Below, piece after piece: positions 10,835 through 21,894 of a DNA stretch of 64,000 bases; within the stretch, counting starts at the first letter, position 1; each line of letters opens with the position of its first letter. The DNA comes from Bactrocera neohumeralis (lineage: Eukaryota > Arthropoda > Insecta > Diptera > Tephritidae): positions 2,447,341 through 2,511,340 of the forward strand of contig NW_026089624.1 in NCBI RefSeq assembly GCF_024586455.1. The letters are read 5' to 3'. Below the pieces are notes generated by a model, which saw only the letters and a list, made by a program, of their open reading frames with translations, had not been told where the DNA came from and did no database searches. A program made the position numbers and the translations under genes.

Positions 10835-11793
10835 TCGGGTGATTTTTAGAGCTTGATAACTTTTTTTAAAAAAAAAACGCATAAAATTTGCAAAATCTCA
10901 TCGGTTCTTTATTTGAAACGTTAGATTGGTTCATGACATTTACTTTTTGAAGATAATTTCATTTAAATGTTGACCGCGGCTGCGTCTTAGGTGGTCCATT
11001 CGGAAAGTCCAATTTTGGGCAACTTTTTCGAGCATTTCGGCCGGAATAGCCCGAATTTCTTCGGAAATGTTGTCTTCCAAAGCTGGAATAGTTGCTGGCT
11101 TATTTCTGTAGACTTTAGACTTGACGTAGCCCCACAAAAAATAGTCTAAAGGCGTTAAATCGCATGATCTTGGTGGCCAACTTACGGGTCCATTTCTTGA
11201 GATGAATTGTTCTCCGAAGTTTTCCCTCAAAATGGCCATAGAATCGCGAGCTGTGTGGCATGTAGCGCCATCTTGTTGAAACCACATGTCAACCAAGTTC
11301 AGTTCTTCCATTTTTGGCAACAAAAGTTTGTTAGCATCGAACGATAGCGATCGCCATTCACCGTAACGTTGCGTCCAACAGCATCTTTGAAAAAATACGG
11401 TCCAATGATTCCACCAGCGTACAAACCACACCAAACAGTGCATTTTTCGGGATGCATGGGCAGTTGGCCACCAAGATCATGCGATTTAACGCCTTTAGAC
11501 TATTTTGTGGGGCTACGTCAAGTCTAAAGTCTACAGAAATAAGCCAGCAACTATTCCAGCTTTGGAAGACAACATTTCCGAAGAAATTCGGGCTATTCCG
11601 GCCGAAATGCTCGAAAAAGTTGCCCAAAATCTTTCGGACCACCTAAGACGGCAGCCGCGGTCAACATTTAAAAATGAAATTATCTTCAAAGTAAAATGTC
11701 ATGAACCAATCTATTTCAAATAAAGAACCGATGAGATTTTGAATTTTATGCGTTTTTTTTTAAAAGTTATCAAGCTCTTAAAAAATCACCCGA
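10835..11793 (-). mobile_element. Rosa-like DD41D mariner, foldback copy 1
   Basis: The element begins TCGGGTGATTTT and ends with its complement, flanked by TA on both sides (10833-10834 and 11794-11795). The minus strand of the left part encodes the transposase C-terminus. The right arm, about 11463-11793, is an inverted copy of the same 3' region, so both ends are the 3' end of the parent element and the N-terminal half is missing. It therefore forms a hairpin with arms of about 330 bp around a unique core. Confidence 0.85.
10940..11443 (-). pseudogene. Rosa-like transposase C-terminal half (copy 1)
   Basis: The peptide carries the second catalytic aspartate in FQQDGATCHTA and the third in DLTPLDYFLWG. 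By my count 41 residues lie between the two (to the D of PLD), the spacing of the DD41D rosa group first described in Ceratitis. The first aspartate region and the DNA-binding domain are absent, so this copy is non-autonomous. The same C-terminal peptide is readable on the plus strand in the right arm (11505-11723). Confidence 0.85.
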
Positions 11794-11795
11794 TA

Positions 11796-13582
11796 TAAAA
11801 GACGGGGAGGTTATAAACAATACGTAACCGTTATTTAGGAAAAATCGTGAGGATCTTACGAAACGGCGTGGAGGAGGAGTGAAACAAATATTTCAGGCTG
11901 GTTTAATTGATGTTGTTCAGCAGTTATTTGTTAAGATTAAACTTAAGAATGATGATTTGATTGTAGGATGTGTTTACATTCCACCGAATGGAGACTGCAA
12001 TGTGTATGCTAAACACATACAGGACTCGGTAAATATAGTGAATAGATATTCTGGTTGTAAAATCCTGCTTCTTGGTGACTACAACCTTCCGGTGATTGAG
12101 GAGTATTCTCTACTGGGTCTGACTCAAATTAATAAGATCTGTAATTCTGTCGGTAAATTTCTGGATTTATGCTTTACTAATTGTGATTTTTTTTCTAATA
12201 GAATAGCTCCTATGGTTCCAGAGGACAAGTACCAACCCACTATTGGAATTGAAGTTACACTACATGAGACTATCAGACAGAAAACGGTGGAATACTTGGA
12301 CTTCAGAAAAGCCGACTACGGTGCTCTAAATAATTTTTTTCTTCAAACAAACTGGATTCGTATGTACGAATTAAAGGATATTGAAAGTATGGTAGAACAC
12401 TTTTACGGAATCATTTCTGAAGGGATTAATAACTATGTGCCGCACTCGGTGAGAAAGGATTACAATTATCCTTGTTGGTTTAGTAGACTTCTTATTCACA
12501 AGATTAAATTGAAAAGAACAGCGCATCACAGATATAAGTGCTCTGGAAGTTACTTGGACTATGAAATTTTTAGGAAACTGAGAAAAGAATGTAAAAGGTT
12601 ATGTAGTCAATGCTATAAAAACTTTATCAAAGGCGCTGTGGAGAAGATTAAATCTGACCCTGCATATTTCTGGAAATTTATAAGAATGAAAAAAAGCACA
12701 GCCAAAGGAATGCCGTCTGGTATGGAGTGGAATGACCTCAAGGCGGAAGGTGCTGATAGTGTATGTGACTTGTTTGCGGACTTCTTTAGCAGTATTTATC
12801 AGAAAGTGGACACATTACTACAAGAGGACATCACATTCTCATTGGAGCGACTAAAAAACTGTAATAGCAACTTGGAAGATCATGAAATCACCTTTGATAA
12901 ATTATTGAAAAGAATGTTAGCTCTTGATCCTACCAAAGGCCCTGGCCCAGATGGTATTTCGAACCTCTTTCTAAGAGAATGTGCTGTGGGTTTGTGTGAA
13001 CAACTGAGCTTTCTGTTACACAAATCATTAAAATTGGGAATTTTTCTCAATTGCTGGAAAGATGCATACGTAGTACCAATATTTAAAGCTGGAAGAAAGA
13101 TCGACGTGAGTAACTATAGACAAGTCTGCATTCAATCCGCATTACCTAAGCTGTTTGAAAAGTTGATATATGGTCAGATTGAAACATGGTTTAAGGATTC
13201 TCTAATCAGACAGCAACATGGATTCGTCAAGGGAAGATCAACCACCTCGAATCTCATGATGTACGTAGAATATATCTTACAGCATTGGTCAAAAAAACTT
13301 GAGGTCCATGTACTATATACGGACTTTAGTAAAGCGTTTGATATGGTGAATCATGAAGTCCTGTTGCTAAAGCTGAAGAAATATGGTATCACGCGTTGTA
13401 TATATGAATGGTTTAAATCGTACTTGAGTGGAAGAAGACTCCGTGTGAAGATCAGTGACTCCATCTCTAGAGAGTTCAAGGTGACATTGGGTGTACCACA
13501 AGGGTCACACTTAGGGCCTCTACTGTTCTGTATCTTTGTTAATGATATTGGAATTTACATCTCGCTACTCACTCTTCGCTGA
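11796..13582 (+). pseudogene. CR1-like ORF2: endonuclease C-terminus and RT
   Basis: A 567-codon frame (11879-13582) starts with LIVGCVYIPP and LLGDYNLP (endonuclease, with D and N of the GDYN box). It passes through the linker, then RT motifs TKGPGPDGIS, WKDAYVVPIFKAG, QHGFVKGRSTTSN, YTDFSKAFDMVNH and LGVPQGSHLGPLLF. In most relatives the motif reads YRxI/YRPI after SN; here YRQVC occurs. A frameshift near 13555-13565 separates it from the catalytic FADD box. Confidence 0.85.
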
Positions 13583-14290
13583 TGATTCGAAAATCTATAG
13601 GTGCATTGAGAACATCGGTGACACGTATGCACTTCAAGAGGGTATAAACAAGCTGGTGAGATGGTGTGAGTTTAATAAATTGAAGCTTAACGCGGAAAAT
13701 GTGCAATCATTAAATATAGCCGTAAATCTGAAGTTAATCAACGCCTTTATTATGTGGGTAAGGATATAGTTAAACAAGTAGGGTAAATAAAAGATGTTGG
13801 AATACATATGGACAGTAAACTCACATTTGTTGGTCACATAAGTAATATTGTAGCCAAAGCCAATAAGATCCTACGTAGCCTGTTGAGAACAAGTAAAGAT
13901 TTTGAGAATGGTAGTACGCTGATTGGTCTGTTCAATGCACTAGTGAGGCCAGTGCTGGAGTATGGATGTGTAGTCTGGGATCCAGTCTATAGTTATCAAA
14001 TTGATAAATTGGAGTCAGTACAAAAAAAGTTTAACAGACACTTAAAATATCGTCACAATATGAGTAAAGATTCAAGAGGTGCAATTGATGCACTAGAATC
14101 TAGTAATCCCACACTGGCCAATAGAAGAAAATATCTAACTTTCTGCACCGGAGCTAATATCATTAATGGACATTGGGATGTTCCAGAGTTGGTGGAAATA
14201 TTTGAGTTCGTTGAGTACAAAGTAAACTTACGAAAGTCAAGAGATCGAGATACAACACTCGTGCACCGACCTATAGGATCGCGAATGTAA
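13560..14290 (+). pseudogene. CR1-like RT catalytic box and C-terminal region
   Basis: YSLFADDSKIY around 13565-13597 supplies the catalytic aspartates, followed by RWCEFNKLKLN. Another break lies at about 13770-13807. The frame 13808-14290 contains the thumb region KANKILRSLLRTSKDF and LVRPVLEYGCVVWDP, typical of CR1/Jockey-type ORF2 ends. Confidence 0.8.
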
Positions 14291-14382
14291 TTAATGAGTA
14301 TGTTGACCGTACGAATGTTTTCGACATGTCTGCAGAAAAAATTAAAAGTGAGGCTAAATGTTTAATTCTTACCTGATATTCT

Positions 14383-14409
14383 GATAAATAAATAAATTAA
14401 TAAATAAAG
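14383..14409 (+). repeat. TAAA-rich 3' tail of the CR1-like element
   Basis: Irregular repeats of TAAA/TAAATTAA terminate the element. CR1-clade elements end in short tandem repeats rather than poly(A). Confidence 0.6.
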
Positions 14410-16028
14410 AAGTGATATTGCTTAAGGTTTTCTGATTCTGATCTTTGTTATTAACAACATTTCTAACATTTGTTATTATTTTCTTTTCTTCAAAGTATTG
14501 TTATTCTTCGAAAATTTCTCTCTTAATACTCAACATGTAAAAGAAAAAAAATCTATGTATAATTGCTGAGTGCGTTAATAAATAAATAAATAATAATTAA
14601 TTATAGCTGCATTGTTTTGAAAAAATAAGGTTAGGTTAGGTTAAAACGTCATTTTTAAATCTCACTTGAACAGCTTAGAAGGTCGATTTCCTGCGGTACC
14701 TATAAACTCTTATATACTGGATATACCAGATCGACAAAGCACTTTGATTCTGTCACAATGTTGATGTGACGGATAAAATCAGTTTCGGCTAGATTTGTTA
14801 GAAAAACCGAAATCGATCTACATAGTCATTATACAAAATCAGCCGGATGTTTGAAAAACTTTGTAATAGTTATATGGGGGCTAGGTCAAGTTTGTATCCA
14901 TTTTGTGCACAATGATATACTGTTATGAGTAAAATACATTCTGAATTTTTCATTGAAATAACTCAAATATTGGCCGATATATCCAGCATAAAGTCACCAG
15001 GAAGTTCAAAAATCTTTGTATTAGGTATATGGGAGCTAAAGGAAGTACTGACCCTAATACATCCATTTTTGATATACAGAATTACTACTACAGGAAAAGG
15101 ATTCTGTCTGAATTTCTAACGCATATCTCTCACATTGTCCGATATTTTCAAACGAAAGTCAACTATAGGTACTGGAGTCCACATCTGCGGTACCTATGGT
15201 CTTGAAGAGTTTTGGTAGGATTTGAACAATTTTTTGTCATTAAGTGGCATACGCTAAAATCATTATTCGTGCAAAGTTTAATCCCATTATATTAATTTCT
15301 TCTTGATTTCTGTACTGGAAACTGATCGAATAAAGAGGAATTTAAAATTGTGCTATATAGATAGTAGGCGTGGTTGTTGTTCGATTTCACTCATTTTCAC
15401 AGAGTGACATAGGAATATGAAAAAAATACCACGTTCCAAATCTTGACGAAATCGGTCAATCGAGTACCGAGATATGGAATTACATCAAAAAGTGGGCGGT
15501 GCCAACCCCATTGTCCGATTTTTACCCCGGTCCCTATAAAGCTTTGCATTAATATCCAGGAATCAAATATTTACGTTTCTGGTGCATTTATTTATTGATT
15601 TATCGCGCTTTGAATAGGTCTAAACAGTATTATTATATGGAGAGTGAGCGGGATTTTCATCCGGATTCATCCATTTGCACATTATTATTATTTAGTTGTT
15701 GTAGCTTTAGTGGTTTAGAAGATACGCACATTAACATTTTCACGGGATCACGCCCACCTTTTCAAAAAATGTTATCCACAGGTGTCCCTTACTACTGCGA
15801 TTCCCTGTACCAAATAACAGCTTTATATATCAATTTAGTGCTTAGTTAAGGCACTTTATAGGTTTTCGGTTAATGGCGATTTGTGGGCGTGGCAATGACC
15901 CGATTACGCTCATCTACGAACTCAAGTTTGTTTTTGTACTTGCAGCTTGCACGGACGGGCGTGTAAACAAACAGTCAACCGGATTTCAACTTTTCTCGTC
16001 ATCCAGATCATTTATATATATATATATA
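14410..16028. other. Unclassified repeat-like region
   Basis: No gene was recognised. Motifs such as TATATGGGGGCTAGG, GTATATGGGAGCTAAAGG and AAGTGGGCGGTGCC resemble the non-coding bodies of dispersed fly repeats of the mini-me/foldback kind; the family was not identified. Three GGTTA pentamers occur at 14628-14643. A short (TA)n run at 16013-16028 is the apparent target of the next element. Confidence 0.4.
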
Positions 16029-16279
16029 AGTGAGCACCCTACACATTTAAAAAGTATCATATGATGCATTAATATAATATGATACAAAGCAATAAAATAC
16101 GACACGGCAACCTGTGGGAAGCGCAGCGTCAGCAAACTCCAAGTCCGTTGCAGCGGCAAACATAGGTTTAAAGTTAAGTGTAATTAATTGTAAATTTCAG
16201 TTCTTAGGCTGAATTTAATAAAGGAGCATGGTTCCCATAAAATATGTTTTTATAAAAAACTAAATAAAAGTTTTTTAAC
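16029..16279 (+). repeat. 5' LTR of errantivirus
   Basis: It begins AGTGAGCACCCTACACATTT and shares long stretches with 28104-28396, including AAGTATCATATGATGCATTA-type sequence, GGGAAGCGCAGCGTCAGCAA and AATAAAGGAGCAT. It lacks an internal segment of about 50 bp that the 3' LTR has. An AATAAA lies near its end. Confidence 0.85.
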
Positions 16280-16297
16280 TGGCTCCCGAGCAGGGAC
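16280..16297 (+). promoter_or_regulatory. Putative primer-binding site
   Basis: TGGCTCCCGAGCAGGGA directly follows the LTR. It begins TGG, complementary to a tRNA 3' CCA end. The tRNA was not identified. Confidence 0.5.
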
Positions 16298-16925
16298 CAG
16301 CGCGTGAAAGTAGTTAACGGTAGTAATTGTGAAATTAAAGCAAAAACAAAATACACGAACGCGAAACGCGAAACGCAATAAAAAAAACTGGAACATAAAA
16401 AAGTAAAGCTACGCGTGTGGGAACTAATAACAAATACTGTGCTGACGAGCGGCTACAACGCAATACCACGTGGGATTTGGCAACGTCGGTGGATCCCAGT
16501 ATAATCAGAAAAAAGGACAACCCCGGAATGTCTTAAAAAAATCCTATGGAAATCTGGAAACCACTACTGTAAACTTTTGCAAAATATTTTAATATTATTA
16601 AAGAAATTATTGTTATTACAAAGAACAAGAAATTTAATTACTTGACACAAAAAGAGGAGAAAAACAAAAAAGGTTTTAAACTGCTGTAAGCTTTTACAAA
16701 ACATTCCAATATTACAAAAGAAAGTATTATTTGATTCAAAAAGAAAGGAAAAAGGTCTTAAGTTACTATAGGCTTAAAAAAAATTATTTTATTATTTAAG
16801 AAAGTGCTATTACAAAGAAAGAGAAATTTAATTAATTGAGTTAAAAAATAAAAAGAAAGAAATCGAGTGGTATTATAAAGGAAAAGAAATTTAATTAATT
16901 GACATAAATATAAAAGTTTAATATA
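16298..16925 (+). other. Errantivirus leader with degenerate internal repeats
   Basis: AT-rich leader between primer site and gag. The phrase GAAATTTAATTAATTGA with a preceding ATTACAAAGAA-type block recurs loosely at about 16610-16640, 16800-16845 and 16875-16905, suggesting a decayed tandem array. Confidence 0.5.
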
Positions 16926-17870
16926 ATGCCAGACACTGCTGAAGAATTGTTCGAACAACTAAACCAAATGAGGTTAGATTATGGGCAAAGCACCCATCCT
17001 TCAAACCCTTCCACCCCTAACCCCACTCTAATAACGACAATAGTTCGAGAAGTACTCGAACGAATGAATACGTAGACTATAACTGACTTTACCGTACCCG
17101 ACCACAGTGTTACACTGAGCGCAAACAATATACATAAATGAATTAGACAAGATTCCGGATATGGTCAAAGGCCTTAGAGAATTTTCGGGACGACCAGGAG
17201 AATTGAACTCCTTGAGGAAAAGCGTTGACATAATTTTTAAAGCATATGAGGGAGTCGAGAATACCCCGAAGTACCTCGCGATACTTCATACTATAAGGCA
17301 TAAAATAACTGGCGATGCCGACACCGCATTGGAATCGTAAAATACTCCACTTGATTGGAGTCAAAACCGAAAATGCCTTATGATGCATTATTCGGATAAA
17401 AGGGTCATAGGTACCCTCGAATACCAGATGACCACTCTGGTCCAACGCCACGATGACATTCTGACCTTCTACCAAAAAATTTACCAATACCTTTCCCTTA
17501 CATTAGACAAAATTTCATGTCTCGAATTAAGCGACGAGTCTCTACGGACTATTACCAATTCATATAGAACCTACAACCTTGCCCCAAGCACTACATTTAT
17601 GCCAAAAACTTGACAACAAGACGTATAGAATTAATCATGCGAATAATACACACAAAGCCAGTATTCAACCACCATCACGATCTCCCCGAAATAATATTTT
17701 TAAAATTTTAATAAAAGGAGGAAATACCTCCTTTAACAGCAGACCGAACTTTCTACCCAAATCACCGATGGAAGTAGACCAGTCAATACGATCAAGACAG
17801 GAACCCAATTTTGAAGGAAAAGCTCTTTACGGTATGATCAGTTGCCGGGACAATTGAAATTACCCACTAC
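16926..17870 (+). pseudogene. Errantivirus gag remnant
   Basis: Gag opens at the ATG at 16926 (MPDTAEELFEQLNQ) and meets a stop after about 48 codons. Its body continues in alternating frames; the longest clean piece is 17380-17613 (LEYQMTTLVQRHDD, YLSLTLDKISCLEL), typical of the capsid part of insect errantiviruses. It forms the virus-like core. Multiple shifts and stops inactivate it. Confidence 0.65.
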
Positions 17871-18560
17871 ACCTTTGTAGACATTTTTAGACCAACAGTA
17901 GGAAAAATAAAATTATTCATATTACCAACTCTAAGGTCGTTCCACGGCATTGTAGGCAACGACACACTTAAAGAATTGAAAGCAATAATTCATACTGATA
18001 CAAATTTAATGACAATTTGCCAAAATAAATATATAATGTTAGAACACCGAATATGACACGAAGTTAATAATGTGGAAATCGATATTCCACATCTCTCACT
18101 ACAATAACAAAGCAAAATTAATAATATTATTAATAAGTGCCCAAACCCTTTTTCTGATCCTGATGAAAAATTCACCTACACCACTCTCGTAAAAGGTGAA
18201 ATCCGGACAACAACCGTCTGTCTACTCCAAGACATACCCATATCCCATGACATTAAAATATTAAATCAAAAGCCAAGTCGAAGAACTTCTAGCTAACGGA
18301 ATAATAAGGAGATCGAAATCTCCGTATAACTCCCCAATAGGGATGGTTAACAAAAAGTCAGATTCCTCTGGCGAAAAAAGTGTCGAATAGTTGTAGATTA
18401 TCGTAAATTCAATTCAGTTACAATCCCCAATAAATATCCTATACCAGAAGTTAACGAAGTCCTCACAAATCTGGGAAATAATAAATTATTTACTGCCATC
18501 GACTTAAAAAAAGGGTTTCATCAGATTCCACTTCGCGAGAGTTAAGGAAAATAACATTCA
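17871..18560 (+). pseudogene. Errantivirus protease-RT remnant
   Basis: Pol residues are readable in pieces: IVGNDTLKELKA (protease C-terminus), then RIVVDYRKFNSVTIPNKYPI and FTAIDLKKGFHQIPL of the RT fingers and palm. It stops just after the FHQIPL motif near 18540-18560, before the catalytic YxDD box, where the sequence joins unrelated gag sequence. Confidence 0.7.
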
Positions 18561-18639
18561 GTCTTAACAGTACAGTAACAGTCTTTGAAATATAAGAGTT
18601 AAAAACCCAAAATCCACGGTCTTAAAGAAAAATACAGCA

Positions 18640-19892
18640 GGTTCCTGAAAAATTGGAACAAAAACAGAATTCTGAGGAACCACTAAAAACTGGAGCACAT
18701 CAAGAACTACCAAAAGGAAAAAAATCAGAAGCAGTTAGGATGACATCAGAAGTGGCACAACTACGCGCACACATCAAAAACAGTGGTTCTATGAAAGATT
18801 ATGCAAATCAGGAAGCTGTAAGGACCTACATCCTTGGGTTAAATAGCAAATATACAAGTGGGACATTGTATAATCGTAACCCTAAAGATTTGGAAACAGC
18901 TTACGCAGCAGCTAGTACTATTTACCACAACAATGTGAAACGCCAATTCGAGTTAGAATGTACAACTTCCCAAGGGGGAACGAGCAACACAAAAATTCCA
19001 GCAACCTGATTATAAAAGGAAATATAATCCTCGCTTCAACGAAGGCCAAGTTCATCCACACAGAGAGGACAGACAGCATCATCAATACAGACCAAACGTC
19101 AGAATACAAAGGACTAATCAGCCTAGAAATTATAATCAACCGCACCAACAACTTGCACCAGAACCAATGGAAGAGGACAATTCGCAGCAGTACCAGAGAC
19201 CAACACATTATTTCAACCAACAAAGGAATCCGCCTCACCAAACAAATCCATTTAAAAGGGATAGGAACGTCTCGTCGCAAAACTTCAATCAACCAAAAAT
19301 GCAGCGCATCAATCAAACCGCACAAGCAGACTACGATGGATATTTTGAGACAAGGAGAACTTTTTTAGGTGAGTAAACGGGTTGCCTTGTATCGAAACAA
19401 AATGTGGATTAACCGGCACACCCGTTACAATTTTAGTGGACACAGGATCAACTAATAATTATATTAGCAACAAGTGTGAAATCGGTAAATCAATACAAAT
19501 TATTCTGTTTAAAACAAAAACTTTACATGGCTTTTCAGTTATTAATTCAAAAAAGTGATTGGGAAAAATGGATATGATTTAATATATTATGTAATAGATA
19601 AGCTAAACGGATTCGACATGATATTAGGAGAATAGGGACTTAGAACTCTTAAAGCAGAAGTGAATTTATTTGATTATAGTTTAAAGTCCCAGAAGGAAGT
19701 GATCCATAACGTAGAGCAAAAAATTAATATTACTATCAATAACCCTCAATACGAAGAAGACATTAGAAAACTAATGCAAAAAAACGTTCAAATAAGTGAA
19801 ACTCTTCCTTTCACTACAACTATTCAGGCGACAATTAGGACCCAGACAGAGGAACCAGGCGACAATTAGGACCCAGACAGAGGACAAAACAA
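18640..19892 (+). pseudogene. Second gypsy-type Gag-protease fragment
   Basis: A different gypsy Gag starts abruptly here: EVAQLRAHIKNSGSMKDYA, LGLNSKYTSGTLYNRNP and a Gln/Asn/Pro-rich tail. The protease follows in another frame with the active site VTILVDTGSTNNYIS (about 19420-19465) and ends NGFDMILG, then the linker to RT (ETLPFTTTIQ). It runs into the assembly gap. It is not the continuation of the preceding pol; no LTR was seen at the junction. Confidence 0.7.
19825..19886 (+). repeat. 31-bp tandem duplication at the gap edge
   Basis: The unit beginning CAGGCGACAATTAGGACCCA is present at 19825-19855 and again, nearly complete, at 19856-19886, just before the run of Ns. It may be real or an assembly artefact. 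Confidence 0.7.
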
Positions 19893-19992
19893 NNNNNNNN
19901 NNNNNNNNNNNNNNNNNNNNNNNNNNNNNNNNNNNNNNNNNNNNNNNNNNNNNNNNNNNNNNNNNNNNNNNNNNNNNNNNNNNNNNNNNNNN
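19893..19992. other. Assembly gap (100 N)
   Basis: Exactly 100 Ns, the usual placeholder for a gap of unknown length. It hides the junction between the gypsy fragment and the left end of rosa-like copy 2. Confidence 0.97.
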
Positions 19993-20779
19993 GGTGATTT
20001 TTAAGAGCTTGATAACTTTTTTTTAAAAAAAAAACGCATAAAATTTGCAAAATCTCATCGGTTCTTTATTTGAAACGTTAGATTGGTTCATGACATTTAC
20101 TTTTTGAAGATAATTTCATTTAAATGTTGACCGCGGCTGCGTCTTGGGTGGTCCATTCGGAAAGTCCAATTTTGGGCAACTTTTTCGAGCATTTCGGCCG
20201 GAATAGCCCGAATTTCTTCGGAAATGTTGTCTTCCAAAGCTGGAATAGTTGCTGGCTTATTTCTGTAGACTTTAGACTTGACGTAGCCCCACAAAAAATA
20301 GTCTAAAGGCGTTAAATCGCATGATCTTGGTGGCCAACTTACGGGTCCATTTCTTGAGATGAATTGTTCTCCGAAGTTTTCCCTCAAAATGGCCATAGAA
20401 TCGCGAGCTGTGTGGCATGTAGCGCCATCTTGTTGAAACCACATGTCAACCAAGTTCAGTTCTTCCATTTTTGGCAACAAAAAGTTTGTTAGCATCGAAC
20501 GATAGCGATCGCCATTCACCGTAACGTTGCGTCCAACAGCATCTTTGAAAAAATACGGTCCAATGATTCCACCAGCGTACAAACCACACCAAACAGTGCA
20601 TTTTTCGTCTATTTTTTGTGGGGCTACGTCAAGTCTAAAGTCTACAGAAATAAGCCAGCAACTATTCCAGCTTTGGAAGACAACATTTCCGAAAAATTCG
20701 GGCTATTCCGGCCGAAATGCTCGAAAAAGTTGCCCAAAAGAACCGATGAGATTTTGCAAATTTTATGCGTTTTTTAAAA
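19993..20779 (-). mobile_element. Rosa-like DD41D mariner, foldback copy 2
   Basis: Near-identical to copy 1 over its left arm and core, starting GGTGATTTTTAAGAGCTTGA at the gap edge. The right inverted arm (about 20608-20779) starts at a different inner point from copy 1 (at TCTATTTTTTGTGG), has a small internal deletion, and is truncated before the terminal repeat. Both copies thus have the same 3'/3' design but different inner breakpoints. Confidence 0.8.
20097..20582 (-). pseudogene. Rosa-like transposase C-terminal half (copy 2)
   Basis: The 161-codon frame starts inside the catalytic domain (GGIIGPYFFKD) and includes QQDGATCHTA and DLTPLDYFLWG with the DD41D spacing. It extends further upstream than copy 1 in one clean frame, but the first catalytic aspartate and the DNA-binding domain are missing. 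Confidence 0.85.
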
Positions 20780-21893
20780 GTCTCACTACTCGCCTTCAAT
20801 TAGCTACAAACAGCGCAACGCCGCCATGGCTCCTGAGTAAATCTTTGTTTGTTACTAACCTCATGCAATATCCGAGGAGCTCAACTAACGCATCTACCAA
20901 CCACCAACTTTTCTATGAAGCAATTCGTCCACTTGTATCAAGTTCGTGGACATGTTTATTTACAGATGGTTCAAAAACGGAACATGCAACAGCTTTTGCA
21001 GTGGTAAAAGAAGACGGTTCTACCATATATTCCGGTATACTTCACCCCTGCAGCTCAGTATTCTCTGCAGAAGCGTCAGCAATTCTTGAAGCAGTGTCAT
21101 ACGCAGTAAAACGCAACCACAAATACCTAATTTGTACAGATAGCAAGTCGGTAGTCTCAGCCATTCAAAATGTAAATAATCACAACATAATTATTTCAAC
21201 TACAAGAGATCTGTTAATCAAAAAGGAGCACCAAATTAAAATAATGTGGGTACCAGGCCACGTCGGATTACCCGGCCCGGCAACGAAGAAGCAGATGCCA
21301 GAGCCAGACTAGCCACAAAAGAACCTCTACACTTATACCCTTATTTAGATAAGTCGGACATACTCCGCTTATTTCATTTCGTCAAAGTAATGATCATTTC
21401 AGCATCGGAAACCAACCTTTCCTATTACATGCTCATACCACGATGCCCAAACTTTCACCCGTCTTCGCATCGGACACACGAACACCTCCTCAAGGGTACG
21501 AATCCACCACCATGGCTCCTATGCAATGCAAACGCTACATCAGTGGATCACATTTTGCTAAGCTGCCCTGCACTTGCTGCACACAGACTCACCACTTTTG
21601 GCACAATAGATCCAAAACAATTACTAAAAAATACCAATGCTGCTAACATAAGACTTATAAATCAATTTTTATTAAAATGTAAAATTAAACATCTTATATA
21701 ATTTAAATAGCAACATGTACGAGTCTACTTCACCCTAAGTCAATTATCACTATTAAGTATAAATAATTTTAAAAATAACTATATTGTAAAGAATTAGATA
21801 AGCCGATAGCCCCAGTAGCTGGTGCTTCTTTCCAATCAAAATGTAAAATAATAATTTTATTACTATTTTACATCTAATAATAAATAAATAATT
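20780..21893 (+). pseudogene. I-clade non-LTR fragment: RNase H and 3' end
   Basis: An RNase H domain carries the acidic residues in FTDGSKTEHA, SAEASAILEAV, ICTDSKSVVSAI and, after a frameshift, GNEEADARARLA. A C-terminal CCHC-like motif follows (CNANATSVDHILLSC, near 21520-21560). The 3' end has TAA-rich repeats (21869-21893), as in I-factor-like elements. The 5' part and RT are missing; the left end abuts the truncated rosa-like element. Confidence 0.75.
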
Positions 21894-21894
21894 A

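Larger units (their letters stand above)
9897..14409 (+). mobile_element. CR1-like non-LTR retrotransposon
   Basis: An ORF1 with a PHD-type zinc finger and coiled coil, then an ORF2 with endonuclease and RT but no RNase H, and a 3' end in short TAAA/TAAATAA repeats (14383-14409) instead of poly(A). This combination fits the CR1 clade. It is interrupted at a TA by the rosa-like foldback element 10835-11793 and has several frameshifts. It runs almost full length, so it was inserted as a long copy. Confidence 0.75.

Noticed and set aside
14628..14643. GGTTAGGTTAGGTTA looks like insect telomeric TTAGG repeats
   Set aside because: Only about three units; higher flies have lost TTAGG telomeres, and such pentamers are common in dispersed repeats.
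20527..20780. Plus-strand frame continuing into the RNase H fragment
   Set aside because: The first part is antisense to the rosa-like transposase and its inverted arm; only the sequence from about 20780 is real RNase H coding.
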